A stretch of DNA of 64,000 nt from an uncultured Lachnospiraceae bacterium (GTDB lineage Bacteria; Bacillota; Clostridia; Lachnospirales; Lachnospiraceae), in contig CASWVG010000009.1 of NCBI GenBank assembly GCA_949472775.1, forward strand, positions 1 to 64,000, read 5' to 3'. The position numbers and the translations under genes are program-made. The notes below the pieces were generated by a model. That model was not told the origin of the DNA. It did not search any database and saw only the letters and a list, made by a program, of their open reading frames with translations. Within the stretch, counting starts at the first letter, position 1. Each line of letters starts with the position of its first letter. Below, piece after piece: positions 19,419 through 30,406 of the stretch.

Positions 19419-19660
19419 ATGACGTCAAACACGATGCGCAGGACTGCCCACCAATATAACGGCGAATCCATCCCGGTGGTTGATATGAAAAAGTGGCAGG
19501 ACATTGCAAAGGATTACAGAACGGTCAAAAATTGCGTGTATCGGCGTTATGGCGTATTAGGAGCCTGTCTAAAATATATACCGGTTATACTGTGCAGAAC
19601 GAGATGACGGCAAGCAGGCTGCGGGAACAGCTTGGGTTGCTCTCGGCTTATTTTACAAAA
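19419..19660 (+). pseudogene. Possible N-terminal remnant of an IS200/IS605-type TnpB-like protein, frameshifted
   Basis: Two frames give YNGESIPVVDMKKWQDIAKDYRTVKNCVYRRYG and IRSLSKIYTGYTVQNEMTASRLREQLGL, resembling TnpB-like N-termini recalled from Clostridia; no search possible. Confidence 0.3.
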
Positions 19661-21038
19661 GCAAAAACAGAGAGGATGGCAGTGGTGGAGAAATACAAAA
19701 AAACATATGCTTCAGACTGTGGACACACTGCTTCGTGCCAACGATGCTATTGTAAAAACTGTTACATCTAATCCGAAAGGGGTGGCAGAGGCGCTGGTGC
19801 AGTGTCAAGAGTCAGCGATTACCCTTGGCACTTACATAGATACCCTCGATGAAAGATTTGCGCCGCTCGTGCGCACGCTTGAGGATTATTGTGAAAATAT
19901 CTATCAAATGAGCGAGAGTCTTTCTGATGAAAATGTATGCCGGAAAGTATCAAAGAAAATTCAGAAACAATTGACCGGTCTGCAAAACAGTATTAAGTAC
20001 GACATGCCGGATGATAAAAAGGAAGTCGTGTTTCTTCCTTATAAAGCATCTATGTGGGATTCGCTTGAGAGCGTGTGGAAGGCAGCGGATGAAGATCCTG
20101 ACTGTGACGCTTATGTAATTCCGATTCCCTACTTTGATAAAAACCCGGATGGGAGTTTTAAAGAAGAGCATTATGAGGGCGATCAGTATCCAGATTATGT
20201 GCCAGTTACCCGGTACGATGATTATGATCTGGAAGCACGTCACCCGGGCGTTATTTATATACATAATCCATATGATGAACACAATCATGTGACAAGCGTG
20301 CATCCTTATTTCTATTCTAAAAACTTGAGAGACTATACAGATAATTTGTGTATATATCTTATTTTATATTAGGAGAGACCGAACCGGATAATCAATCGGA
20401 GATTGACGACATGAAGCATTTCTGCTTTACACCGGGTAGTCGTGCAGTCTGAAAACATGCGGCAGATCTACATTAATGAGTATATGAAAGCCGCAAAGGA
20501 AATAGGACTGCCGGGGGAACATGTGGATAGGATGTTTCTGGAGAAGAAGTTTCTGGGGTTTGGGTCCCCGAAAGTTGATAAGGTATTGAATACTAGAAAG
20601 GAAGATTTGGATATTCCGGCGGAGTGGCTGAAGGTGATTGAGAAACCGGATGGGAGCTGGAAGAAGATAGTATTTTACAATACCAGTGTGGGCCCGCTTT
20701 TACATCATGAAAAGAAGATGCTTCAAAAGATGGAGTCGGTGTTTGATGTTTTTAAGGAGAATCGGGATGAGGTAGCGTTGCTGTGGAGACCGCATCCATT
20801 GATACAGGCGACAATTGAGAGTATGCGGCCGCAGCTTTGGGAAGCATATAAAGAGATTAGGGATCGGTATATTGAGGAAGGGTGGGGGATTTATGACGAT
20901 ACGGCGGATGTGGACCGGGCTGTGGTGATTAGTGATGCGTATTATGGAGATGTGGGTTCGGTGATGCAGCTGTATAAGAAGGCTGGAAAGGTATCCATGG
21001 TACAGGATGTAGAGTATGCGGGATCTTGTTGGTTTTAA
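19632..21038 (+). pseudogene. CDP-glycerol glycerophosphotransferase-like protein, frameshifted
   Basis: 19632-20372 and 20442-21038 read as consecutive parts of one protein (VVFLPYKASMWDSLESVWKAA..., HPGVIYIHNPYDEHNHVTSVHP..., then KKIVFYNTSVGPLLHHEKKML...LLWRPHPLI). Confidence 0.65.
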
Positions 21039-21049
21039 AGGAATAGTAA

Positions 21050-21432
21050 ATGAAAAATAAAAATGAAGAGTTTATATGGAGTGATAATTGGTGGATTGAA
21101 GAAGATGATGTATGGTCTGTTGGAGGCATGAGTAATATCCTGTTTCACGCAAATCTGACTACAGGAAAATGCGATGAAGCTGTCGAGACTCCTGACTTGG
21201 ATATATGCAAATTTCGGCTGACTCCGAGCTGCTTAAAATATGGAAAGGACATTTTCTGTATTCCGGGGTTGGGCAAGCAATATGGGTTTATAACTTGGAC
21301 AGTAAGTATTTTACCAGGATTGATATTGATAAACCCGAACGTCTTCAGATCAAGGTACAGTTGTGGGTGAAGGAAGATGCATTATATTCTGTGCCATGGC
21401 AGTTACCAAGCCAGGGGCGATTCCGGTGTTAG
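21050..21432 (+). pseudogene. Fragment of a WD/beta-propeller-like protein from the glycan cluster, frameshifted and truncated
   Basis: Two overlapping frames (21050-21370, 21205-21432) give one broken reading; 3' end abuts an aminotransferase fragment. Confidence 0.45.
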
Positions 21433-22256
21433 CTGACAGTGATATACGTACCTGGAACATGAAGGTGGAAGAGATTGAGGCAAAGATAACGCCGAAAACA
21501 AAAGCGATCATGATAGTTCACCTATATGGACTTCCAGTAGAAATGGATCAAATTCTTGCGCCGGCGAAAAAGTATAATTTAAAAATTATAGAAGATGCGG
21601 CGGAGATGCACGGTCAGATTTACCGGGGAAAACCTTGCGGAAGTTTCGGTGATATCAGTGTATTTAGCTTTTATCCAAATAAACATATTACTACAGGTGA
21701 AGGCGGCATGGTGGTGACGGATGATGAAGAGCTGGCGGAACGGTGCCGGATGCTTCGCAATCTCTGTTTCAAAAAAGATGTCCGTTATGTACATGATGAG
21801 ATTAGCGGTAATTATCGGTTCACTAATTTACAGGCGGCAGTCGGTCTTGCGCAGCTTGAGCGTCTGGATGAGTTTGTGGAGCGAAAACGGGCGATGGGTA
21901 AATACTATACGGAATGATTACAGGATATAGAGGGAGTGCTTTTGCCAATTCCCGAGACGGACTATGCGGATAATATTTATTGGGTATATGGTATTGTGCT
22001 AGACAGACAAATTCACGTTGACAATAGAACAGTCCAGAAACTTTTGGCGGATGAGGGTATCGGCAGCAGAACATTTTTCTGGTGTATGCATGAACAGCCG
22101 GTATGTCAGAGGGAGGGATTATTTGAAAATGAAACATATCCTAATGCGGAGTACCTTGCTAGAAAAGGACTTTATATCCCCAGTGGACTTGTACTGACTA
22201 TAGAACAAATGGAACGAGTCGTGACAGGGGCTAGAAAGATAATGATGCAAGTATAG
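21390..22256 (+). pseudogene. DegT/DnrJ/EryC1 family sugar aminotransferase, 5' truncated with an internal break
   Basis: EIEAKITPKTKAIMIVHLYGLPVEMD...IIEDAAEMHG...GSFGDISVFSFYPNKHITTGEGGMVVTDDEELA; continues in 21936-22256. Confidence 0.8.
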
Positions 22257-22299
22257 TAATACAATGCACATTGTCAATTTAGACAGAGGAGATGTTGGA

Positions 22300-22758
22300 A
22301 TGGGAAAGATTGAAGAAGTAAAAAAGAAGAGCAAAGTATTGGCGATGATTATTCGCAATGATTATTCCTGTGCCGGTGTAGATTTTATTACACCCAATGT
22401 CTATTCCCAACAGGTGGCATATATGCATCATCCGGTTGGAAAGGTGATAGATGCTCATGTACACAATTTGGTTCATCGAAATGTGGTAATGACGCAGGAG
22501 GTGCTATTTATTAAGAAGGGTATACTGCGGGTAGATTTTTATGATGAATATGAGGATTATCTGGAAAGCAAAGAGTTATATGCGGGAGACGCTATTTTAC
22601 TAGTGTCAGGAGGGCATGGCTTTTGTGTGGTGGAAGAGGTAGAAATGATAGAGGTGAAGCAGGGACCATATGCAGGAGACGAGGACAAAAAGCGTTTTGC
22701 AGGCATTAATGCAGATGAAGTGGTGTACAAGGAGCGAAAAATGCTTCCAGGCTATTGA
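22300..22758 (+). CDS. Cupin-fold protein (capsular sugar biosynthesis-associated)
   Basis: HVHNLVHRNVVMTQEVLFIKKGILRVDFYDEYEDYLESKELYAGDAILLVSGGHGFCV; intact. Confidence 0.6.
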   Translation: MGKIEEVKKKSKVLAMIIRNDYSCAGVDFITPNVYSQQVAYMHHPVGKVIDAHVHNLVHRNVVMTQEVLFIKKGILRVDFYDEYEDYLESKELYAGDAILLVSGGHGFCVVEEVEMIEVKQGPYAGDEDKKRFAGINADEVVYKERKMLPGY

Positions 22759-22781
22759 GTTAAAAAGGAGAATATTACATT

Positions 22782-23931
22782 GAAAAAAGAATTTTTTGTT
22801 TTGGTTTGGGAAAAATTTATCGGTGTTTTTTGAATCTATACGACGATTCAAAAGCAGAAATTGTAGCATTAAGTGATAATGATTCTGCAAAGTGGTCCTT
22901 ACCGGAAGTGACAGATCCTGATAAATTAAGGGAGCTGGAATTTGATTATATTGTTATTATTTCGATGCACTTTGCAGCGATTAGGGATCAATTGTGTGAT
23001 ACTTGATATTCTAAAGAGTAATATCCCTTTTTCAAATGGATACGAAAAAGATATAAAAAAATTAGGGTACACACTACAAAAGGATCTCTTTATAAATGCC
23101 AGGGTTTTGGCAAATGCGGTGCGGGACAAGAAATGGTACTCATTGGAAGAGGTAGAGTTTCAAGTATATTCGCAGTTCGGGGAAGATGGGATTCTTCAGT
23201 GGCTGATCCATAATATTGATATTGAAAGTAAGACATTTATTGAATTTGGAGTGGAAGATTATTCAGAGACCAATACAAGATTTTTATTGCTGAATGATAA
23301 TTGGAGTGGATTGGTAATGGATGGCAGTGAGGAAAATATAAAACAACTTAATAGCTGGGAAGATTTGTGGAGGTATGATCTAAAAACTGTTGCACCGTTT
23401 ATCACAAGGGATAATATTAATCAGCTTATTGCCTAAGTAGGCTTTCGAGGGGATGTCGGTATATTAAGCATAGTTCTGGATGGCAACGACTGGTGGATAT
23501 TAAATGCTATTGATTGTGTATCTCCGCATATTTTAATCTGTGAATATAATAATATATTTGGAGCTGAGAAAAAAGTTACGGTGCCATATGATGCAGAATT
23601 TACCCGTACCAAAAAGCATTACAGCAATTTGTATTGGGGATGCTCTATTGCGGCTTTTTGTGGCTAGGCAGAAGAGTACGGATATTATTATATGGGAAGT
23701 AATTCTGCTGGCAATAATGCGTTCTTTGTCAGAAAAGATTGTATGACACAAGATAAGTTGTCTGCAAATGCGGAAAAGTTTGTTGAAAGCAAATACAGGG
23801 AGAGCAGAGATCAGGCAGGAAACCTTACATATCTAAAAGGAAGTGACAGGCTGGAATGCATACGGCCGATGGAATTGCTTGATATAGAAACGGGATGCAC
23901 GGATACAATAGAAAATATTTATAATTTATAG
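22782..23931 (+). pseudogene. Methyltransferase-like (FkbM/SAM-dependent type) protein with several frameshifts and stops
   Basis: Fragments across frames: SLEEVEFQVYSQFGEDGILQWLIHNIDIESKTFIEFGVEDYSETNTRFLLLNDNWSGLVMDGS..., VLDGNDWWILNAIDCVSPHILICEYN..., YYYMGSNSAGNNAFFVRKD. Confidence 0.7.
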
Positions 23932-23947
23932 TGCTTGAAATGAGGAG

Positions 23948-24712
23948 ATGAGCATGGAAGTTTTTCGGGATTATGCATACTATTACAATGCATTTTATCA
24001 GAATAAGGATTATGAGGCGGAAAGTCGGCAGGTAGATAAGCTGCTGAAAAGGTATGGTTGTGACATTAAAAGAATCATCAATTATGGGTGTGGTACTGGT
24101 AGGCATGATCTTGCACTCTCACGGCTGGGTTATCGGTGCACAGGGGTAGATATGAGTTCTCTTATGATTAAAATTGCACGGGAGAATGCGGCGACTGAGA
24201 ACACGGAAATAGATTTCCAGGTGGCAGATGTAAGAACATATGAGTCAAATGAAAAATATGATGCTGTGATATCTCTGTTCCATGTCATGAGCTATCAGAA
24301 TAGCAATAGAGATATCCTGTCGGCATTCCAAGCAGCCAGAAATGTGCTGGAAGTGGGCGGAGTCTTTCTTTTTGATGTCTGGTATGGCCCGGGTGTATTG
24401 AGTGATAGACCAATGGTAAGAGTGAAGGAAATAGAAGATGGGATAAACCGGCTGGTGAGGATAGCGAGGCCAGTTATGCATGACAAAGAGAATATAGTAG
24501 ATGTCTGTTATGAAGTATTTGTAATGGACAAAGAAACAGGCAATACAAAGACAATCAATGAAACACACAATATGCGGTATTTCTTTAGACCGGAATTAGA
24601 GTTTTATTTACAGCAGACAGGTTTTGAACTATTGGATAATGTTGACTGTCAGACGCTTGGTGAGACAGGCTACGATTCCTGGACAAGTTATTTTATAGCA
24701 AGGGCTATTTGA
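23948..24712 (+). CDS. Class I SAM-dependent methyltransferase
   Basis: IINYGCGTGRHDLALSRLGYRCTGVDMSSLMIKIAREN motif I region; intact 254 aa. Confidence 0.85.
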   Translation: MSMEVFRDYAYYYNAFYQNKDYEAESRQVDKLLKRYGCDIKRIINYGCGTGRHDLALSRLGYRCTGVDMSSLMIKIARENAATENTEIDFQVADVRTYESNEKYDAVISLFHVMSYQNSNRDILSAFQAARNVLEVGGVFLFDVWYGPGVLSDRPMVRVKEIEDGINRLVRIARPVMHDKENIVDVCYEVFVMDKETGNTKTINETHNMRYFFRPELEFYLQQTGFELLDNVDCQTLGETGYDSWTSYFIARAI

Positions 24713-24750
24713 GGGGAATGCATTTATTGCCTGGAAGGAGCGGAGACGTA

Positions 24751-25777
24751 TGAGTAAGAAAATAGTAATAATACTTGGCAGTGAGCCGGAATGGGGAGGA
24801 GAGCATAAATATGCTACAACTTTAATGGAATGTGTAGAGACTTCAGACAGCAATGTAGAATATATGGCAGTTTGTGGTAACTGGCATTGAAGAAAGTGAT
24901 GTTGTCAGCATAAAATAAAAATTCAAACATAGCATGGCCATCTTTTACGGTAAAGCAACAGAAATGTCATCTTAATCATCCTTTATGGTCACGGTTCTAT
25001 GTTATGTATAGAACTGAGTTTGGTAAATTTCTTCGTAAAGAAAAAATAGATGCTGTTTTGTGCACTACGCAGGGAACATTTATTCCCAATTTAAATAGGA
25101 AGGTAATAGTATCTGTGCATGATTTAATGTATCGTTATGAGGGAAGGTTTCCTGAAGTTAGAAAAGGATATGAAGAACGTGAAGTATTTTTTCTTCTAAA
25201 GCAAAGTACGCATGGTGTGTTTTAGTAGATTCCCATACGGGAAAGAGACAATTTATAGAATGCTATTCAAGTTATATGCGAAAAAAATTGCCACATATCA
25301 TTAGTCTGCCGTTCGTAATTCCTAACTATATTATGGAATGTGAGGAAGAGTTTATAGATACGCCGAGGAAGTATGTGTTTTATCCAGCGCAATTTTGGAA
25401 ACACAAAAACCATATAAATTTAGTTCAGGCGATAAATTTATTGAAAGAGGACATTCCAGATATCCATCTTATTTTGGTGGGGTCTGAAAAAAATAGTGGA
25501 AAGGAAATAAAACAGTATACCGCTGCTTGAAGCGATGGCATTGGGATGCCCGGTTGCCGTATCAAACAAATATGCGATGCATGAGCAGGTGGGAGGTGCC
25601 GGGCTCTTATTTAATCCGGATTCGCCGAGTGAGACAGCAGAGTGTGTGAGAAAATTATGGACTGATGAAGGCTTAAGGCAGGAGATGATTAGAAAAGGGT
25701 ATCGACAAGTTAGAGGATGGACGGGAAATTCATTTAATAATAAATTTCAACGAATAGTAAAAAGGGTTTTAGCCTAG
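24751..25777 (+). pseudogene. GT4-type (group 1) glycosyltransferase, multiply disrupted
   Basis: Fragments MSKKIVIILGSEPEWGGEHKYATTLMEC; FIPNLNRKVIVSVHDLMYRYEGRFPEVRKGYEERE; KYVFYPAQFWKHKNHINLVQAINLL; EAMALGCPVAVSNKYAMHEQVGGAGLLFNPDSP. Confidence 0.8.
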
Positions 25778-25871
25778 TCATATTAAAGGGTAATTAGAGA
25801 AAAAGTGAAAGAAGAATTCAGATGGCGGGATTGAGTATCTCTATTTTGCGGATATATGTGGTTACATTCCA

Positions 25872-26651
25872 GTGATCCATTCCGGACCGGATTTTCCATA
25901 TCAGGAGAAAGGGAAAGTGAATGGAACCAATAACCCATTTGAATATTATTTTAATCAGCCAGCATCGGTGAGCGTTCAAAATGCTAAGATCAGCAGAAAC
26001 GTGGTTAATGCTGATGCTGTTCACAGGCAAATGGTCGAATTGATACTCACAGGTAAACACAGCAATTATAAGGTTAATAAAAGATATATGAGTATGATGG
26101 CATATATCGTGAATAAATATATTCGATTCAATGAAAAGACTTTGGAATATGTATTAAATGGCATGAAAGAATTAAATATTGCGGGAGAAAAGATATTAGG
26201 GGTTCATATAAGAGGAACGGACTTTCGCTCCGGATATTATAATCATCCAGTATATGTAAAAGAGCAGGAGTATTTTAGGGAAATAGATGCATTGCTTGAC
26301 AGAAAACTATACAGCAAAATATTTGTTGCAACAGATGATATACGAATATTAAATAATTTTAGGCAAAAATATGGAGATCGAATTTGTTTCTATGATGATA
26401 TAAAGAGGAGTAATAAAAATCAATCCGTTGCGTTTAGCAACGACGAAAGAAGTAATCATAATTATCTGCTGGGACTAGAAGTGATAAGGGATATGTATAC
26501 ATTGTCTATGTGTTTGGGGTTAGTGGCAGGAGTATCTCGAGTAGCTATTTGTGCCCGGATAAATAAAATGGCGCGGAAAGAATATTATAAAGATTTGAAG
26601 ATTATTGATAATGGACTGAACGAGAACAATCATATTTTTATGAGATATTAG
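25872..26651 (+). CDS. NodZ/O-fucosyltransferase-like glycosyltransferase, probably N-terminally truncated
   Basis: EKILGVHIRGTDFRSG (HxRGTD donor-site motif), IFVATDDIRIL..., LGLEVIRDMYTLSMCLGLVAG. Confidence 0.6.
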   Translation: MIHSGPDFPYQEKGKVNGTNNPFEYYFNQPASVSVQNAKISRNVVNADAVHRQMVELILTGKHSNYKVNKRYMSMMAYIVNKYIRFNEKTLEYVLNGMKELNIAGEKILGVHIRGTDFRSGYYNHPVYVKEQEYFREIDALLDRKLYSKIFVATDDIRILNNFRQKYGDRICFYDDIKRSNKNQSVAFSNDERSNHNYLLGLEVIRDMYTLSMCLGLVAGVSRVAICARINKMARKEYYKDLKIIDNGLNENNHIFMRY

Positions 26652-26865
26652 GGGAAGATATTATGTGTAATTTATTGGTCTGAGGAACGGGAAATTTGGC
26701 AAAAAGATTTATAGATAATCAGTATAATGGTGAAATTATTGACTTTATCGAAACAAATAAATCCACAGACACCTATATGGACAGATATGTATATGACAGC
26801 CGTGAATTGCCGGAAAAATATGACTATATTGTTATTGCGAGTTCTTATATTGCACTGAGTTTGGC

Positions 26866-27446
26866 TTGATACAAAATACTTTTATTAAGTCAGACATGAA
26901 GCTTTATACACAATTAAACAAAAGGTCGAATTTTGCAATTCGGAAACAGGATATTTGGCCAATAATAGCAGACAAGTATGCAGAAGCGGGAACAGTTGTT
27001 AATTATTTTTGGCAGGACTTGTGGGCAGCACATTTAATTATTGCGCAGAGTGTAAAAAAACATTTTGATATTGGTTCCAGGATGGATGGGTTTATCGCAC
27101 ATTTGTTAGCGCTTATATTGATGTAACTATGATTGATGTTCGAGAGTTTCCTTCAGAAATTCCACGTTTACATACAAGTGTAGATGATGCGACAAGTCTG
27201 CATCAGATAGAGGATGAGAGTATAGATAGTATGTCTGCCTTGTGTTCGATAGAACATTTCGGGCTGGGAAGATATGGTGATCCAATAGATCCGGAGGCAT
27301 GTTTTAAATGTTATTCCGGGCTTTGTCTGTTAGAACTTTCCTGTAGGACAGAAAAAGGAATTGAGTACAATGCAGATATTCATGCCTATGACAATGACGG
27401 ACATAATGGTGAATATCGTTATGGATTATTTCATTTTATAAAGTAG
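26866..27446 (+). pseudogene. DUF268 family protein with a stop and an internal deletion
   Basis: HFDIGSRMDGFIAHLLA, TMIDVREFPSEIPRLHTSVDDATSLHQIEDESIDSMSALCSIEHFGLGRYGDPIDPEACFKCY joined abruptly to LLELSCRTEKGIEYNADIHAYDND. Confidence 0.7.
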
Positions 27447-27509
27447 AGATGTGACTAAACAAGTATCTGTATTTGATTTTATATAAACCAATAAAAGCGG
27501 AGAAAAATT

Positions 27510-28547
27510 ATGAAACAGAGAAAAATGTGTGTGCATTTATACGTATCACTAATTGTATTATTGTCAGTAATAGTTTCGGGGTGTGGAAAAGCTTCTGATA
27601 CTGCATCAGATAAAAACGAAAATATAGAACTATTGAATGTTTCTTACGATCCTACCAGAGAGTTTTATGCAGCGTATAACGAATTGTTTTGTAAATACTG
27701 GAAAGAGAAAAGTGGGAAGGACGTTACGATAACCCAGTCACATGGAGGCTCTGGTTCACAAGCGCGATCGGTGATAGAAGGTAATGAGGCCGATGTAGTA
27801 ACATTAGCACTCGCCCATGACATTACTGCAATTGAAGAAAGCGGTATGATTGACAGAGGATGGTTAAGCGAATTTGATGGTAATAGTTCACCATATACGT
27901 CTACAATTGTATTTTTGGTTCGGAAAGGAAATGAAAAAAATATACATGATTGGAATGATTTGGTAAAAGACGGAGTTGAAGTTATTACACCAAATCCAAA
28001 GACGTCAGGTGGAGCATGTTGGAATTTTCTGGCTGCATGGGCTTACCAACAAGCGCAGGATGGTGCTGATGAAGAATTAACCAAAGCGTTTATGAAAAAC
28101 TTGTATCAGAATGTGTTGGTTTTGGATACTGGCGCCAGAGGAGCAACCAATACTTTTGTGGAGAATGGGCAGGGTGATGTGTTGATTGCTTGGGAGAATG
28201 AGGCATATCTTTCAATAAAAGAGTATCCTGATGATTATGAGATTATAACTCCAAGTATCAGTATTTTGGCACAACCATCTGTTGCGATAGTGGATAGTAA
28301 TGTAGAAGAACACGGTACTAGAGAAACAGCGGAGGCTTATCTGGAATATTTATATAGTGATGAGGCTCAGAGACTGGCGGGCAATCATTATTACCGTCCA
28401 TCTAAGGAAAATATTTTGAAGGAATTTTCAGAACAGTTTGATCTTAATATGAATCTTGTTACAATTGAAGATTTTGGCGGATGGGATGAGGCATATCGGA
28501 TTTACTTTGATGATGGGGCAATTTTTGATCAGATATATGAGGATTAG
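27510..28547 (+). CDS. sbp: Sulfate ABC transporter substrate-binding protein
   Basis: Lipoprotein signal (VSGCGK), LLNVSYDPTREFYAAYNELF, HGGSGSQARSVIEG, GVEVITPNPKTSGGACWNFLAAW. Confidence 0.92.
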   Translation: MKQRKMCVHLYVSLIVLLSVIVSGCGKASDTASDKNENIELLNVSYDPTREFYAAYNELFCKYWKEKSGKDVTITQSHGGSGSQARSVIEGNEADVVTLALAHDITAIEESGMIDRGWLSEFDGNSSPYTSTIVFLVRKGNEKNIHDWNDLVKDGVEVITPNPKTSGGACWNFLAAWAYQQAQDGADEELTKAFMKNLYQNVLVLDTGARGATNTFVENGQGDVLIAWENEAYLSIKEYPDDYEIITPSISILAQPSVAIVDSNVEEHGTRETAEAYLEYLYSDEAQRLAGNHYYRPSKENILKEFSEQFDLNMNLVTIEDFGGWDEAYRIYFDDGAIFDQIYED

Positions 28548-28627
28548 GGAACAACTTTGTTTAACATGAATTTGTTGTCGATTCAAATTTTATTAAGGAG
28601 ACAGTCTGGAAAGGAATATTTCACTTT

Positions 28628-29479
28628 ATGGAGCAGCAAATTATAAAAGTAAAAAATAAGAAAGGCGTTAAAGTGATTCCGGGATTTGGACTTTCTTTAG
28701 GGATAACATTTTTTATGCTGAGTGCCCTTATATTAATTCCACTAGTATCTATTTTTATTAGTGCCAGTCAACTTAGTTTTCAGGAATTTGTAAACGTTAT
28801 TACATCCCGTCAGATTGTATCTGGTTATGTTGTCAGCTTGTCTTGTGCGTTTTTTGCCGCCTTAATAAATGCAGTGTTTGGTTTAATGCTTGCGTGGGTT
28901 TTGGTACGGTATAATTTTCCAGGGAAGCGATTGGCGGATGGTTTGATTGAGTTACCGTTTGCACTGCCTACTGCTGTAGCTGGCATTTCTCTTACATATC
29001 TTTATTCAGATAAGGGGTGGATTGGTTCTCTTTTTGGTAAAGCGGGTATTAAGATTGCATATACACGAATCGGCATCACATTAGCCATGATTTTTGTGGG
29101 AATTCCTTTTGTTGTAAGGGCGGTACAGCCCGTTTTGGAAAAATTGGACAGACAGTATGAGGAAGCTGCAATGATGCTTGGAGCGAGTAGGACATATACT
29201 TTTTTTCGGGTAGTTTTACCGGAATTGTTTCCGGCGTTGCTTGCCGGCTTCGGACTTGCATTTGCGAGAGGCATTGGTGAGTATGGAAGTGTAGTGTTTA
29301 TTGCCGGGAATCTTCCATATAAGACGCAGATCGCACCGCTTCTGATTATAAGTAAGCTGGAACAATACAAATATGCGGATGCAACTGCAATTGCGCTAGT
29401 ATTACTGCTGATTTCCTTTTTGTTGATGCTTTTTATAAATTCTTTACAGATTTATATGCAGAAATTTATTGGAACATAA
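28628..29479 (+). CDS. cysT: Sulfate ABC transporter permease CysT/CysU
   Basis: LPFALPTAVAGISLTYLY...EEAAMMLGASRTYTFFRVVLPELFPALLAGFGLAFARGIGEYGSVVFIAGN. Confidence 0.92.
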   Translation: MEQQIIKVKNKKGVKVIPGFGLSLGITFFMLSALILIPLVSIFISASQLSFQEFVNVITSRQIVSGYVVSLSCAFFAALINAVFGLMLAWVLVRYNFPGKRLADGLIELPFALPTAVAGISLTYLYSDKGWIGSLFGKAGIKIAYTRIGITLAMIFVGIPFVVRAVQPVLEKLDRQYEEAAMMLGASRTYTFFRVVLPELFPALLAGFGLAFARGIGEYGSVVFIAGNLPYKTQIAPLLIISKLEQYKYADATAIALVLLLISFLLMLFINSLQIYMQKFIGT

Positions 29480-29507
29480 CGTGTTTGGTGAAATGGAGTA
29501 TTACATA

Positions 29508-30392
29508 ATGAAAGAGAAAAAAAGGAATTATGACCAGGATGTTGTGGGTGACGGAATAAATACGATACAGAAAGTATTGGAACCTGTTAACGGCACTTCA
29601 AATAATATAGTGAAATATATGTTGATAGGTGTCTGCATGTTATTTTTGTTTTTAATGCTGGTCCTGCCATTAATCGTGGTAATTGTAAATGCATTAAAAG
29701 ATGGATGGACGGTTTATAGAAAAGCTGTGCAAAATGAATACACAATTAAGGCATTGCAGCTTACATTATTAGCGACAGTGTCTGCAGTAGGCATAAATAC
29801 AATATTCGGTTTATTTGCCTCTTTTCTCTTATCAAAATTTTATTTTAAGGGGCGTCAACTGTTAGCTACATTAATTGATATTCCTTTTTCCATATCTCCG
29901 GTAGTTGCAGGACTGGCATTCATTTTAACTTTTGGAAATATTGGATGGATGGGAGATTTTTTGAAGAATCATAGTATAAAAATTGTATTTGCAGTACCGG
30001 GAATTATTCTGGCAACTATATTTGTTACATTTCCATTTGTTTTTCGTGAATTATTTCCGGTGATGAACGCACAGGGAAAAGATGAGGAAGAAGCTGCGGC
30101 ACTTATGGGTGCCAATGGATTTACCATTTTTCGTAGAATAACATTTCCTCATATTAAATGGGCGCTGCTATACGGTATTATACTGTGTGCTGCCAGAGCA
30201 ATGGGAGAATTTGGCGCAGTATCAGTAATCTCCGGACATTTAAGAGGTAAGACGAATACATTGCCTCTTCATGTGGAGATTCTTTATAACGAGTTCAATA
30301 CTACAGAAGCATTTGCGGTATCATCAGTATTGGTAATACTGGCGGTACTAATATTGATAGCCAAAAATTTCGTAGAATGGAAGAAAAGGTGA
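29508..30392 (+). CDS. cysW: Sulfate ABC transporter permease CysW
   Basis: DIPFSISPVVAGL...EEEAAALMGANGFTIFRRITFPHIKWALLYGIILCAARAMGEFGAVSVISGH. Confidence 0.92.
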   Translation: MKEKKRNYDQDVVGDGINTIQKVLEPVNGTSNNIVKYMLIGVCMLFLFLMLVLPLIVVIVNALKDGWTVYRKAVQNEYTIKALQLTLLATVSAVGINTIFGLFASFLLSKFYFKGRQLLATLIDIPFSISPVVAGLAFILTFGNIGWMGDFLKNHSIKIVFAVPGIILATIFVTFPFVFRELFPVMNAQGKDEEEAAALMGANGFTIFRRITFPHIKWALLYGIILCAARAMGEFGAVSVISGHLRGKTNTLPLHVEILYNEFNTTEAFAVSSVLVILAVLILIAKNFVEWKKR

Positions 30393-30406
30393 GGAATAGA
30401 GCTGAT

